Source: [Leptolyngbya] sp. JSC-1
Lineage (GTDB): Bacteria > Cyanobacteriota > Cyanobacteriia > Elainellales > Elainellaceae
DNA: 60,702 nucleotides
Assembly (NCBI GenBank): GCA_000733415.1
Contig: KL662191.1
Location: forward strand, 5,450,813-5,511,514
Direction: 5' to 3'
In this document: positions 27,501 through 36,672 of the stretch, piece by piece
Numbering within the stretch: the first letter of the stretch is position 1
Layout: the number at the start of each line of letters is the position of its first letter
Notes under the pieces: generated by a model
Told to the model about the DNA's origin: nothing
Seen by the model: the letters and a program-made list of their open reading frames with translations, nothing else
The model's database searches: none
Position numbers and translations under genes: made by a program

Positions 27501-28469
27501 ATGATGCGAAAAGACAGTATGAGACGTTTCGGTAAGGTGGCGCTCTGGGCAGCAATTGGCCTCTGTTGTATCGCCGCTATTGAAACCGGCCAGGAAATGG
27601 TGAAGGCAACCGATACAAACCCTGCTCCTCAAGTGGCTGTCAGTTCCTCTTCTACACCCGCTGTCCCCAATTTGCCTGCCCCAACGGCATCCCAGCCCGA
27701 CTCAGTCAAGCCCAGTACAGAGGTAGATCGATCTGCCTCTAGCGGTGCGACTCAAACGAACCCAGCGGTTACGCATCGATCGGCTCAGACTCAACCGGCT
27801 CAGGCTCAACCGACTCAGGCTCAACCGACTCAGGCTCAACCGGCCCAGACTCAACTGGCTCAGGCTCAACGGCCTGCCCAATCTCAGAAGTTAGCCATTA
27901 GCACCGGAACGGCTGATGATCCGGCTCAGCGAATTGCTCAAATCAATCCAACCCAAGTGGCCGCTCGGACATGGGAGGGAGCTTCGTTTCCGGTGGAAGG
28001 ATTCCAAGCCTATACCTCTCCCTTTGGCTACCGCGCTTCCCCCTATGGCGGCTACACGCAAGAGTTCCACTATGGTCTTGACATGGCGGCTCCCGAAGGT
28101 AGCTATATCCGCAACTGGTGGAGCGGCAAGGTGGTAGAAGTCTCAGACGACAGCAATTGCGGTACTTCAGTAGTCGTGGAATCCGGCCCCTGGCTGCATA
28201 TCTACTGCCATATGCAGGGTCATGTGGAAAAAGAAAACGGCAAGCTGTACATGATTGACCGGGAAGGCGGTATCCAAATCTGGGAAGGACAGCAGATTCA
28301 GGCGGGTGCTCGTTTGGGCCGGGTGGGAATGACCGGACGCACCACAGGCCCTCACCTGCATTGGGGCTTAAAATACGACGACAACTGGGTGGATCCGGCT
28401 CTGGTGCTGCGGGCAATGTACCAGAATCAACAGCAGACGGCGGTGAATTCGCAGGAGCGGGTGCAGTAG
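27501..28469 (+). CDS. Exported M23 family metallopeptidase (LytM domain)
   Basis: The 322-residue protein has an N-terminal signal anchor (VALWAAIGLCCIAAIET, about 13-30), a long Pro/Gln/Ala-rich linker, and a LytM peptidase domain from about residue 165. Zinc ligands are seen in FHYGLDMA and GPHLHWGL. M23 enzymes cut peptidoglycan cross-links or act as amidase activators at division and separation. The linker contains five to six copies of a five-residue unit of the type QAQPT, encoded by 15-bp DNA repeats at about 27781-27870. The copy number is likely to vary. It is 108 bp upstream of the Ycf46-type ATPase gene. Confidence 0.9.
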   Translation: MMRKDSMRRFGKVALWAAIGLCCIAAIETGQEMVKATDTNPAPQVAVSSSSTPAVPNLPAPTASQPDSVKPSTEVDRSASSGATQTNPAVTHRSAQTQPAQAQPTQAQPTQAQPAQTQLAQAQRPAQSQKLAISTGTADDPAQRIAQINPTQVAARTWEGASFPVEGFQAYTSPFGYRASPYGGYTQEFHYGLDMAAPEGSYIRNWWSGKVVEVSDDSNCGTSVVVESGPWLHIYCHMQGHVEKENGKLYMIDREGGIQIWEGQQIQAGARLGRVGMTGRTTGPHLHWGLKYDDNWVDPALVLRAMYQNQQQTAVNSQERVQ

Positions 28470-28577
28470 AAAATGGAAGAAATAATGATTAGCATCAGAA
28501 CTTATTGCTGTAGTTGGTTGTAGTGGGGTCGGTTGAGATGGTAGGTAATTAAACAGTCCTGCCTTTCTTGAGGTTCC

Positions 28578-30080
28578 ATGAGCTTTAACGACGAGTTTGA
28601 GCTTCTTCTGCGCGCTCGCTATCCTCTGATCTACATTCCAACCCGGGAAGAGGAACGGGTAGAAGCGGCTATTGCCTACTCTGCCAAACAGCAGGGAAAT
28701 CGCGGTGTCTATGTTTGGGACTTTGTTGACGGCTATCAGGGCAATCCCACTGATGCGGGGTTCGGCAAACGCAACCCGCTGCAAGCGCTAGAGCTGGTGG
28801 AGAAAATTCCGGCTACAGTTCCGGCTATTTTTATTCTGCGAGACTATCATCGGTTTCTGGATGATGTGGCGATTGCTCGCAAGTTGCGGAATCTGGCCCG
28901 GTCTTTGAAATCTCAGCCCAAGAATGTGGTGATTGTCTCACCCCAACTGACTATCCCCGAAGATTTGAGCGAAGTGCTGACAGTACTGGAATTTCCGCTG
29001 CCGACGCTGAGCGAAATTCGCTCGGAGCTAGAGCGGCTGTTGGTGGCTACCAGTCAGGTGAGCGATGCCAAGCTAGTGGATGAGGTGGCGCGCTCCTGTC
29101 AGGGGCTGTCGATGGAGCGAATTCGCCGCGTGCTCGCCAAGGCAATTGCCATCCACGGCTCGCTTCAACCCGAAGATGTCGAGCTGATTCTGGAAGAAAA
29201 GCGACAAACGATTCGGCAGACCCAGATTCTCGATTTTTACCCAGCCACGGAGCGAATTTCCGATATCGGCGGGTTGGATAACCTGAAGGATTGGTTGTTG
29301 CGGCGGGGCGGTGCTTTCTCAGAACGGGCGCGGCAGTATGGCTTGCCCCATCCAAGAGGGCTGCTGCTGGTCGGGATTCAGGGTACTGGCAAGTCGCTGA
29401 CGGCAAAGGCGATTGCCCACCACTGGCACCTGCCCCTGCTGCGGTTGGATGTGGGTCGCCTGTTTGCTGGATTGGTAGGTGAATCAGAATCGCGGACTCG
29501 CCAGATGATTCAGTTGGCCGAAGCCTTGGCTCCCTGTGTGCTGTGGATCGATGAAATCGACAAAGCCTTTGCTGGAGCGGATAGCCGTGGCGATGCGGGC
29601 ACCACCAGCCGCGTGTTTGGCACCTTCATCACCTGGCTGGCCGAAAAAACATCGCCGGTATTTGTGGTAGCAACGGCCAATAACATTCAAGCTCTGCCGC
29701 CGGAAATGCTGCGTCGCGGACGATTCGATGAGATTTTCTTTGTTGGGTTGCCTAACCAGGAAGAGCGTCGCGCCATTTTTGCTGTGCATTTGTCTCGCTT
29801 GCGGCCCCATAATCTGCAAAGTTACGACCTGGATCGGTTGGCCTATGAAACGCCCGACTTTTCTGGGGCAGAAATTGAACAAATGCTGATCGAGGCGATG
29901 CATATTGGCTTCAGCCAAAATCGCGATTTCACCACCCAGGATATTTTGGAGGCAGCCAGTCAAATTATTCCGCTGGCCCGCACCGCTCAAGACCAGATCC
30001 AACTTTTGCAAGATTGGGCCACTAATGGCAGAGTCAGGCTAGCCTCGCGTCAGACCAGTTTGGGTAGCAGAATTTCGTAG
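28578..30080 (+). CDS. ycf46: AAA ATPase, Ycf46 family
   Basis: This 500-residue protein has an N-terminal degenerate domain (SFNDEFELLLRARYPLIYI, YVWDFVDGYQG) and one AAA module. The module has Walker A GIQGTGKSLT near 266, Walker B VLWIDEIDKAF near 322, sensor ATANN and arginine-finger region RRGRFDEIFFV. The length and N-terminus are those of the algal-plastid/cyanobacterial Ycf46 group, reported to matter for growth under inorganic-carbon limitation. Its exact substrate is unknown. It sits between wall-associated genes, which may be coincidental. Confidence 0.9.
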   Translation: MSFNDEFELLLRARYPLIYIPTREEERVEAAIAYSAKQQGNRGVYVWDFVDGYQGNPTDAGFGKRNPLQALELVEKIPATVPAIFILRDYHRFLDDVAIARKLRNLARSLKSQPKNVVIVSPQLTIPEDLSEVLTVLEFPLPTLSEIRSELERLLVATSQVSDAKLVDEVARSCQGLSMERIRRVLAKAIAIHGSLQPEDVELILEEKRQTIRQTQILDFYPATERISDIGGLDNLKDWLLRRGGAFSERARQYGLPHPRGLLLVGIQGTGKSLTAKAIAHHWHLPLLRLDVGRLFAGLVGESESRTRQMIQLAEALAPCVLWIDEIDKAFAGADSRGDAGTTSRVFGTFITWLAEKTSPVFVVATANNIQALPPEMLRRGRFDEIFFVGLPNQEERRAIFAVHLSRLRPHNLQSYDLDRLAYETPDFSGAEIEQMLIEAMHIGFSQNRDFTTQDILEAASQIIPLARTAQDQIQLLQDWATNGRVRLASRQTSLGSRIS

Positions 30081-30129
30081 CAATCTCTAAAATGAGGAGT
30101 CCTGATCGTAACCAAGGCGATATGGCGAT

Positions 30130-30597
30130 ATGACAATCAGTTTGGCTGGAGTCTTTCGAGTCATTTTGGGAGTTGTTTTAGCGATTGCGCTGTTATTTTT
30201 GGCAGGAGCCGGAATGACGCGCTATTTGCTAGCTCGTTTGGCTACTCCACCGCCGCGACCCACATTCACCAACGATCCGTCTCCAAGCGTGGCGGCCAGT
30301 CCTGCAGCCAATCCGGAGGCCAGCCCCGCAGCAAGTCCGCAAGCTAGTCCTGCAGCTGAGGCCAGCCCTTCGCCTAGTCCTTCACCATTACCGCAGGGCT
30401 ATCCGGCGCGAGTGACGCAGCCAATTGGCTTGATTATTCGGCAAGAGCCAAGCGTGAATGCCGTTCGACTCGGTGGGGTAGAGTTCAATCGGGAAGTAAC
30501 GGTTTTAGAAGACACTCCGGATGGGGCATGGCAAAAGGTCCGCCTCGGTAATCTCGAAGGCTGGGTCAAAGGTGGTAACACTGAGCGCATTAATTAA
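30130..30597 (+). CDS. Membrane-anchored SH3b domain protein 1
   Basis: 155 residues: an N-terminal transmembrane helix (about 7-32), a low-complexity linker of Ala-Ser-Pro repeats (about 42-85), and a bacterial SH3 domain (about 90-152, PIGLIIRQEPSVNAVRLGGVEF, GAWQKVRLGNLEGWV). SH3b domains bind peptidoglycan or proteins in the periplasm. The next gene is a paralogue with the same layout. The gene is 50 bp after ycf46 and could be in its operon. Confidence 0.85.
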   Translation: MTISLAGVFRVILGVVLAIALLFLAGAGMTRYLLARLATPPPRPTFTNDPSPSVAASPAANPEASPAASPQASPAAEASPSPSPSPLPQGYPARVTQPIGLIIRQEPSVNAVRLGGVEFNREVTVLEDTPDGAWQKVRLGNLEGWVKGGNTERIN

Positions 30598-30664
30598 GCC
30601 TATTAATTAACGGGCACTGAATGGTCGTCGTCGCCCATCGGGCAGCAATCGGGATGGTACTAGC

Positions 30665-31153
30665 ATGATCTTGAAGCTCAATCCGACTGGACTGCGTGGA
30701 TTTGTCTGGGGATTTTGCCTCGCGGTGTTGGGGCTATTTTTTCTGACCACGTTCCTGGTAAATGCGTTGCTGAAGACGCTCGTAGGGACTTCTAATTCGG
30801 TTACTTCAGTTAGTCCGGCTGCGCCTGCTAGTCCAGCTAGTCCTGCGGTCAGCCCAGATCCCAATGCCAGCCCAAATTCTAATTCCACCCCTAACCCAGC
30901 GATAGAATCTCCTCCAAGTCCTAGTGAATCTCCCAGTCCTGAGGTTCCGCTGGTACCCCAGAGCTATCAAACTAGATTTACCCGGCTAAATCCTGAACCA
31001 ATTCGTCAAACTCCTAGCGCCGATGGTGCTGAACTTGGTCAGGTTGAGTTTAACCAAGAAATTACTGTGCTGGAAGAAAGCCCTGATGGCCTATGGCGGA
31101 AGATTCGGGCAGGCAACGTTGAAGGCTGGGTGAGAACTGACCGACTGCAGTAG
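30665..31153 (+). CDS. Membrane-anchored SH3b domain protein 2 (paralogue of the preceding gene)
   Basis: 162 residues: transmembrane helix (about 10-38), Ser/Pro/Asn-rich linker (about 45-98), and an SH3b domain (about 100-160, PIRQTPSADGAELGQVEFNQEITVLEE..GLWRKIRAGNVEGWV). The motifs EFNxEITVLExxPDGxWxKxRxGNxEGWV are shared with the gene just upstream, so this is a tandem duplication that has diverged mainly in the linker. Gap 68 bp, including an A/T palindrome (TTAATTAA twice). Confidence 0.85.
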   Translation: MILKLNPTGLRGFVWGFCLAVLGLFFLTTFLVNALLKTLVGTSNSVTSVSPAAPASPASPAVSPDPNASPNSNSTPNPAIESPPSPSESPSPEVPLVPQSYQTRFTRLNPEPIRQTPSADGAELGQVEFNQEITVLEESPDGLWRKIRAGNVEGWVRTDRLQ

Positions 31154-31400
31154 AGCTGCGATTTAGAGCGGATGAACAGCCGAGATGGATGGATTTGTGA
31201 CTGCTAGAGGGCCGCTAGAAGCGCGCGCTTTACATTTCTTCTGATTTGCCGCATTTCTATTAAGAAACTTGAGTAAACCTAAATCTTGGTTACAAGATGA
31301 GTGGCTGAAATTAAGCCGGAACGGCTTCGATGGTAGGTTGATGTCTAACGCAATTTTTTAAAGTGACGACTTCTTGTTACATCAACCTTACTATCTGCTC

Positions 31401-31571
31401 ATGTACGACAAAAATACTAAAAAAGACTGGCTAACTGCCTCGGTAACGGCTGGGGTCGGTGCTGGCATTCCTGCCTATATCGCCGTAACTCAAGGGCAAA
31501 ATCCACTGCTGGCCTTGGGCATTACCGGATTTGCAGTCGTTATTGCCTTAATCATTGACCATTACTGGTGA
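31401..31571 (+). CDS. Small two-helix membrane protein of unknown function
   Basis: 56 residues: a charged start (MYDKNTKKDW), then two hydrophobic stretches (LTASVTAGVGAGIPAYIAVT and LALGITGFAVVIALIID) separated by QGQNP, and a short DHYW end. This is a helical hairpin. No family is recognised. The frame is open upstream to a TTG, but the ATG gives the more natural N-terminus. A terminator follows at 31742-31773. Gap of 247 bp from the SH3b pair. Confidence 0.65.
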   Translation: MYDKNTKKDWLTASVTAGVGAGIPAYIAVTQGQNPLLALGITGFAVVIALIIDHYW

Positions 31572-31741
31572 TTCAGGTAGTGCTTCAAGCGATTTACCAG
31601 TCAATAGTTTTGTTAATCTCTGCAAAGGCTACTACCGTCGCAAACTAAAACAGCCAAAAATCGCGAATAGCGTAGATTGTCTTACCTCCACCTCTAACTT
31701 CCACTGCCTAACAAGCTAGTAAGCTTGGGACATTTCCACTC

Positions 31742-31773
31742 AACCAGTTTTCCGTAGGGAAGACTGGTTTTTT
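31742..31773 (+). terminator. Rho-independent terminator
   Basis: Arms AACCAGT and ACTGGTT, with additional TTTCC/GGAA pairing inside, form a stem around GTAGG and are followed directly by a run of six Ts. It is about 170 bp downstream of the small membrane-protein gene. Confidence 0.7.
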
Positions 31774-31904
31774 GTTGGGTTTTATCACAAAACGCTAACG
31801 AATCTTCGCAACTTCACGGATTTGATTTGCCAAAAATGCCTTAAGATTTATCGCTAGTCAGTCGGAATCCAAAGCCAAATTATTGGAGATACGCTACATA
31901 TAGA

Positions 31905-33392
31905 GTGACAAAATCAAGTTCCCCTTCTCTAAACTCTATTTACAGCAACTCCGTTAGATTCAATCCCTGGGAGTTGCCCGATGAATCTTTCAAGGAGGCA
32001 TTGCAGTTATCTATGACTACACCGATTCAATCTTTATCTACCTCACCTTCGACCAACCCAAGACAAGTGATTTGGTTCTCCTGGTGGTGGCTGCTTGCTG
32101 TGGTGGCTGTTCTTGGTGTGATCAGTCCGGCTCAAGCCCAGACCTATCCCCAAGCTGCCTATCCTGATGCTGGCGGCGTTCTACAGCCCAACGACCAAGG
32201 AGGTGCCGTGGCTGACCTGCAGCAGCGGCTAGCTGACTTAGGCTATTACAGTGGTCCGGTGACTGGATATTTCGATACATCAACCCAAGAAGCCGTATCT
32301 CGTTTTCAGCAGGCGCATGGTCTTGCTGCCGATGGCATTGTTGGGACCGCAACGAATCAAGCGCTGGGGCAAGTGGGCTACGGTGGGGTTGGCACTGCTG
32401 CAACTGACTCAGGAGTGAGTCCAGCGAGCGGCTACATCCAGTTCAACGATAGCGGCAATCAGGTGACTCAACTCCAGCAGCAGCTAATCCAGCTTGGCTA
32501 CTACAACGGTACGGCTACGGGCGTTTTTGATTCGCAAACCCAGGCTGCCGTCATGAGCTTTCAGCGGGATCGGGGATTGGCCGTGGATGGGGTGGTGGGC
32601 AGCATGACCGAAGCGGCTCTCTATCAAGCGCCGACCCAACCTGTTGCGGCTGTTGCGGCTGAAACGGGCACTGCTGCCTATACTCCTGTTTCCACACCGA
32701 ATGACGGTTTGCTGCAATTGGGCGATGTGGGCGCAGAGGTGAGCGATTTGCAAACCCGCCTCCAGGCGTTGGGGTATTACGATGGGCCAATCAGCGGTAG
32801 CTTTGGCTCCCAGACCCAGTCGGCTTTGATTGCCTTTCAGCAAGCCCAGGGGCTGACTGCCGATGGCATTGCTGGCCCTAGGGTGAATGCTGCTCTCGGT
32901 GGGGGAACTTCCTCAGTTGCCGCTACCTCAACTGTAACGACACCGGCAGTTACACCCGCAGTGACGCCAGCTGTTACACCTACAGTTACACCTACAGTCA
33001 CAGCTCCAGTTGTCCCCGCATCGCCTCAGCCGCTCCAGCCTGGCGTGGCAGACCCAACCGGCACCGCATCCGTTGCTCAACCCAGCACGATTCAAACCGT
33101 TCCTATCGGCCAGCCGCAGCCAACCGGCACGGTGCAGGTGCCAGCCTTACCGGATCCAACGGCTTCCAACTCTCCGTTTCAGACTACACAAGCTGAACCG
33201 AGTACCAATCGGCAACAGATGCAGCGCAGCGTGGCAGGCAGCCGATTTAGCGTCATGGAACTCCAGCGACGCTTACAGCTTCGCGGGTTTGATCCGGGCG
33301 ATGCTAATGGCGTGTATGATTCTGCCACCCAAAATGCGATCAATCAGGCTCAGGAAGCCTATGGTCTGAGCCAGAGCGATTTGTTTGAGTAG
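31905..33392 (+). CDS. Exported peptidoglycan-binding protein with four PG_binding_1 repeats
   Basis: 495 residues. A hydrophobic export segment (VIWFSWWWLLAVVAVLGV, about 50-72) ends with a signal-peptidase-like AQA. Three PG_binding_1 domains follow, each with V-x-x-LQ-x-x-L-x-x-LGYY and FD-x-x-TQ-A-V-x-x-FQ (about 95-155, 175-235, 265-330). Next comes a Thr/Pro/Val repeat linker, and a fourth, C-terminal copy (LQRRLQLRGFDPGDANGVYDSATQNAI). These three-helix domains bind cell-wall peptides. The first start is GTG. An internal ATG at 32013 lies 14 bp after AAGGAGG and would give a normal signal peptide, so it may be the true start. Confidence 0.88.
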   Translation: MTKSSSPSLNSIYSNSVRFNPWELPDESFKEALQLSMTTPIQSLSTSPSTNPRQVIWFSWWWLLAVVAVLGVISPAQAQTYPQAAYPDAGGVLQPNDQGGAVADLQQRLADLGYYSGPVTGYFDTSTQEAVSRFQQAHGLAADGIVGTATNQALGQVGYGGVGTAATDSGVSPASGYIQFNDSGNQVTQLQQQLIQLGYYNGTATGVFDSQTQAAVMSFQRDRGLAVDGVVGSMTEAALYQAPTQPVAAVAAETGTAAYTPVSTPNDGLLQLGDVGAEVSDLQTRLQALGYYDGPISGSFGSQTQSALIAFQQAQGLTADGIAGPRVNAALGGGTSSVAATSTVTTPAVTPAVTPAVTPTVTPTVTAPVVPASPQPLQPGVADPTGTASVAQPSTIQTVPIGQPQPTGTVQVPALPDPTASNSPFQTTQAEPSTNRQQMQRSVAGSRFSVMELQRRLQLRGFDPGDANGVYDSATQNAINQAQEAYGLSQSDLFE

Positions 33393-33410
33393 ATTTCGCT
33401 GATAGCTTTG

Positions 33411-34133
33411 CTACAGCACCTTCTCCAGGAACTGGCAGGCCCGCTCGCTTCTGGGGTTGGTGAAGAAAATATCCGGGGGTGCATCTTCGGCTAGGCGACC
33501 CCCCTCCAGAAACAAAATTCGGTTTGCCACTTCCCGCGCAAAGCCCATTTCATGGGTAACGATTGCCATCGTGATGCCAGTACGGGCCAAGTCCTTCATC
33601 ACATCCAGCACCTCCTTCACCATTTCCGGGTCAAGGGCAGACGTTGGCTCGTCGAATAACATAATTTCTGGCTGCATCGCTAGCGCTCGGGCAATGGCAA
33701 CCCGTTGCTTCTGCCCTCCAGAGAGGCGCGAAGGATAGGCATTGGCCTTTTCGGCTAATCCAACTTTTGCTAACAGATCCAGCCCTAGTTTTTCAGCTTC
33801 GGCTTTGGGCAAGTGCTTTACCTTCAAAGGCCCGTAGGTGACATTCTCCAGCACTGTTTTGTGGGGAAACAGGTTGAAGTGTTGAAACACCATGCCCATG
33901 TTTTGGCGAATTTTCTTGATATCCACCTTGCCGGTGGTAATATCTACGCCATCGATATAGACTCGGCCTCGCGTCGGTACTTCTAGCAAATTCAGGCAGC
34001 GCAAAAAGGTCGATTTACCGCCTCCTGATGGGCCAATAATTGCTACAACTTCGCCTTTTTTGATTTCAGTGGAAATGTCTTTAAGAACATCGAGCTTACC
34101 AAACGATTTACATAAAAATTCAGTTCTAATCAC
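33411..34133 (-). CDS. Polar amino-acid ABC transporter, ATP-binding subunit
   Basis: About 240 residues with Walker A GPSGGGKST, Q-loop MVFQHFNLFPH, signature LSGGQKQRVAIARAL, Walker B IMLFDEPTSALDP and the switch His in VTHEMGFA. All match the GlnQ/HisP class that drives uptake of polar amino acids. The start is taken as the GTG at 34133, placed ten bases after a perfect AAAGGAGG. The ORF opens upstream at a TTG without such a site. The gene start overlaps the permease stop by 8 bp (GTGATTAG), so translation is coupled. Confidence 0.9.
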   Translation of the reverse strand: MIRTEFLCKSFGKLDVLKDISTEIKKGEVVAIIGPSGGGKSTFLRCLNLLEVPTRGRVYIDGVDITTGKVDIKKIRQNMGMVFQHFNLFPHKTVLENVTYGPLKVKHLPKAEAEKLGLDLLAKVGLAEKANAYPSRLSGGQKQRVAIARALAMQPEIMLFDEPTSALDPEMVKEVLDVMKDLARTGITMAIVTHEMGFAREVANRILFLEGGRLAEDAPPDIFFTNPRSERACQFLEKVL

Positions 34134-34848
34134 TTTTTCGCATCCTCCTTTCAAAACGCTGAGCCACCCAGGTCAGACTCATCACCATCACGTAATAAAT
34201 TAATGCAACAAACAGTAAGGGTTCAAAGTAGATAAATTTTTCCGAAGCCACAATTGTCCCTCGTCGCAACAAGTCGAGTGCCCCAACGGTAGAAACTAGC
34301 GAAGAATCCTTCAAGAGGGCAATACTTTCGTTGACCAGAGCCGGTAGGATATTTTTGAACGCTTGTGGCAGAATGATGTCCCACATCATCAAGGGATAGG
34401 TAACACCAAGTGTCATAGCGGCTTCACGCTGACCCTTATCGACTGCTAAAATACCACCGCGAATGGTTTCTGAACTGTAGGCAGCAGAGTTGAGCGCAAA
34501 GGTGATTACGCCTGCTTGAAACGCAGGAATAGCGTAGCCAGTCAACTGGGGAGTTGCAAAATAAATCAGGGACAGTTGCACAAGCAGCGGCGTTCCCCGG
34601 AAGATCGAGGTATAGAAATCAGCGAACCACTTTAGCGGTTTGATATTAGAAATCTTAAAAATTGAGAGAACTGTTCCCCAAGCAAAGCCAATCAGGGCCG
34701 AGACGATGGTAAACGATAGCGTGACCGCAATCCCTTGCAGGATGAAGGGAATGCTGGGCACAATTTTAGAAAAGTCCAAATTTAGCCCGGTTTGGCCCAG
34801 CAGATAGAGTTGATTAAGGTTAAACGAATCCAACCGATGAAACATCAT
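34126..34848 (-). CDS. Polar amino-acid ABC transporter, permease subunit
   Basis: 240 residues with about five membrane helices and the family segments GIAVTLSFTIVSALIG, FRGTPLLVQLSLIYF and the EAA loop AMTLGVTYPLMMWDIILPQAFKNILP. These identify the His/Glu/Gln/Arg/opine permease family (HisM/GlnP type). The ATP-binding gene follows with an 8-bp overlap. The probable binding protein is encoded 668 bp upstream, on the same strand. Confidence 0.9.
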   Translation of the reverse strand: MMFHRLDSFNLNQLYLLGQTGLNLDFSKIVPSIPFILQGIAVTLSFTIVSALIGFAWGTVLSIFKISNIKPLKWFADFYTSIFRGTPLLVQLSLIYFATPQLTGYAIPAFQAGVITFALNSAAYSSETIRGGILAVDKGQREAAMTLGVTYPLMMWDIILPQAFKNILPALVNESIALLKDSSLVSTVGALDLLRRGTIVASEKFIYFEPLLFVALIYYVMVMSLTWVAQRFERRMRKSD

Positions 34849-35516
34849 GCGTCAGTTTTTCCTCACCCGTTCTGCGCTGTATAAATGCTGTATCAATAAT
34901 TTAGACATACTTTAGATGTGATTTAGATGTGCTCTACAGATGAACCGCACCTAGGAGATAGCATCATTAAAAAAGCTTAGAATACTTCGGTTGCTCCAGT
35001 CTGGTCTAGCTGTAGGTGACAAAAGTTTACTACGGGCAAACCGCTAGAACGGTAGCAAAAACAGCAGGGCCTTGCGTCTAGGCTCAAAGCTACCGGATAC
35101 TTACCCGAATACTTATTCTGAATACTTGTATAGAGCCGAACTCCCCTGGACGCTTGAAAAGGTAGGCAAAATTAATTAGACGTAGAGCAGGTATCCTACC
35201 TGCTAGCAGACAAGCTGTCCGCTCTACGGGTTTTGCAAATAATTCGGTTGATTGGCTGGTCCTCAAGCACGCTTGTGGCTCAAGTGCGAGCTAATAAAAT
35301 GGAACGAGCTAATGGAAAAAGTAATGGAAACAGGACATTACAAATGCGGCCTTCCGGTAGTGTAGCCCTCTGGCAGCTAACCCTAAACTCTCTACAGACT
35401 CTTGTGATAGATAGTCAATGCTCTGTGGCACCTAGCCGCTAATTGGCTATTCGGCTAGCTGGACAATTCCAATTACAGAACTGCCCAGTTTACGCCGCAA
35501 GTTTATGCCCCAACAG
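34849..35516. other. 668-bp gap inside the ABC transporter locus
   Basis: No supported gene. It separates the binding-protein gene from the permease gene on the same strand, which is longer than expected within an operon. A second promoter or a processed transcript would explain it. No clear stem-loop terminator is seen. Confidence 0.4.
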
Positions 35517-36314
35517 TTAGCTGGCTTTAGATGCAGGGGACTCTTCCCCAAACCACTTATTCACTAGCTCCTCCATTTTGCCGCTGCTTTTCATTTCAGC
35601 CAGAATTGGGTTGAACTTATCAACTAGCTCTGACCCTTTTGGAAAAGCAATAGCTGAGCCAGCTTCCCCTTCGTTAGGAAGGGTGTTGAAAACTAGATCC
35701 GGATTGTTGGCAACGAAGCCTTTGGCAACCGTGTCTTCCATAATCAGGGCATCAACTCGGCCTGCCTTCAGTTCTTGCACCATTTCACTGATCCGGTTCA
35801 AGGGTCTCACATTAGCACCCTGAATTTTTTTGGCAACGCCTTCTTGGATCGAGCCAAGCTGTACCCCGACCTGCTTACCGTTGAGGCTGGCAGCAGTAGT
35901 CAGGTTGCTGTCCTTCTTCGAAACAATTGTGTTCTTGGCTTCAAAGTAAATATCGGAGAAATCAACGTTCTGCTTGCGCTGTTCAGTCGGCGTCATCCCG
36001 GCCATAACAAAATCAGCCCGTTTGGATTGCAAGGCTGGAATTAAACCATTGAAGTCGATGTTATTAATCGTCAATCCATAGCCCAATTGCTCAGTGATGT
36101 ACTTGGCAATGTCTACATCAAAGCCAATGATTTCTTGGCTGCCGCTGGACGAATCAACAAACTCGTAGGGCGGATAGTCCGCCGAGGTTGCCATTATCAG
36201 GGTTTGCGTACCGCTACTTGTGTTGTTTCCTCCCCCTGGATTGCAAGCTGTAACAGCAAAAATGGTCAGCAATGCGCTCAAAAATGCAGTCAGCAAAAAA
36301 CGAATGTGTTTCAT
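35517..36314 (-). CDS. Polar amino-acid ABC transporter, substrate-binding lipoprotein
   Basis: 265 residues with a lipoprotein signal: positively charged start, hydrophobic core FLLTAFLSALLTIFAV and lipobox TAC (Cys near 24). The mature part is a type II periplasmic binding fold of family 3 (SBP_bac_3): TLIMATSADYPPYEFVD, IIGFDVDIAKYI, ADFVMAGMTPTEQRKQNVDFSD, GKQVGVQLGSIQEG. It should capture a polar amino acid and hand it to the permease encoded downstream. The ligand cannot be predicted. A Gly/Asn/Ser-rich spacer follows the lipid-bearing Cys. Confidence 0.9.
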   Translation of the reverse strand: MKHIRFLLTAFLSALLTIFAVTACNPGGGNNTSSGTQTLIMATSADYPPYEFVDSSSGSQEIIGFDVDIAKYITEQLGYGLTINNIDFNGLIPALQSKRADFVMAGMTPTEQRKQNVDFSDIYFEAKNTIVSKKDSNLTTAASLNGKQVGVQLGSIQEGVAKKIQGANVRPLNRISEMVQELKAGRVDALIMEDTVAKGFVANNPDLVFNTLPNEGEAGSAIAFPKGSELVDKFNPILAEMKSSGKMEELVNKWFGEESPASKAS

Positions 36315-36672
36315 AGCAATTTAGCCTGATCAAAAATGTCAAAACGAAAGCCTGCTCAAGATGCAGAACAATTCTTGTATCAGATAAAGTGACTAGAAAG
36401 GACCACCGGTGGAGTGGGTTACAAGGGGGGCGCAAAGGGAATTTCAGAAAAATTAGACGAGCTACCACCTTGCCATAACTCTAGTGAAAATCACCATTTC
36501 TCAAGAATTTTTTCAAGGACGGTATATCCCTTCACCTCCCTTGTTCGGGGATCAATGGTTTTCTATATAATTCCAGCCTAAAGATATCACTCCTTTTCAG
36601 CCTCAAGGATGACTCTCAAGATACAAAAATTATAGAAAAGGCAGGAAAAGGGCTAGCTTTAAGCCGTTAAAT
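36315..36672. other. 358-bp gap upstream of the binding-protein gene
   Basis: Nothing recognisable. A/T-rich stretches near 36480-36640 could hold the transporter promoter. I see no hairpin terminator for crtH, which reads towards it. Confidence 0.35.

Noticed and set aside
32122..32403. Minus-strand frames inside the peptidoglycan-binding gene
   Set aside because: They arise from repeated plus-strand PG-binding codons and are antisense to a clear exported protein.
35233..35442. 69-codon plus-strand frame in the ABC transporter gap
   Set aside because: No recognisable fold, a weak start and no ribosome site. Consistent with chance.
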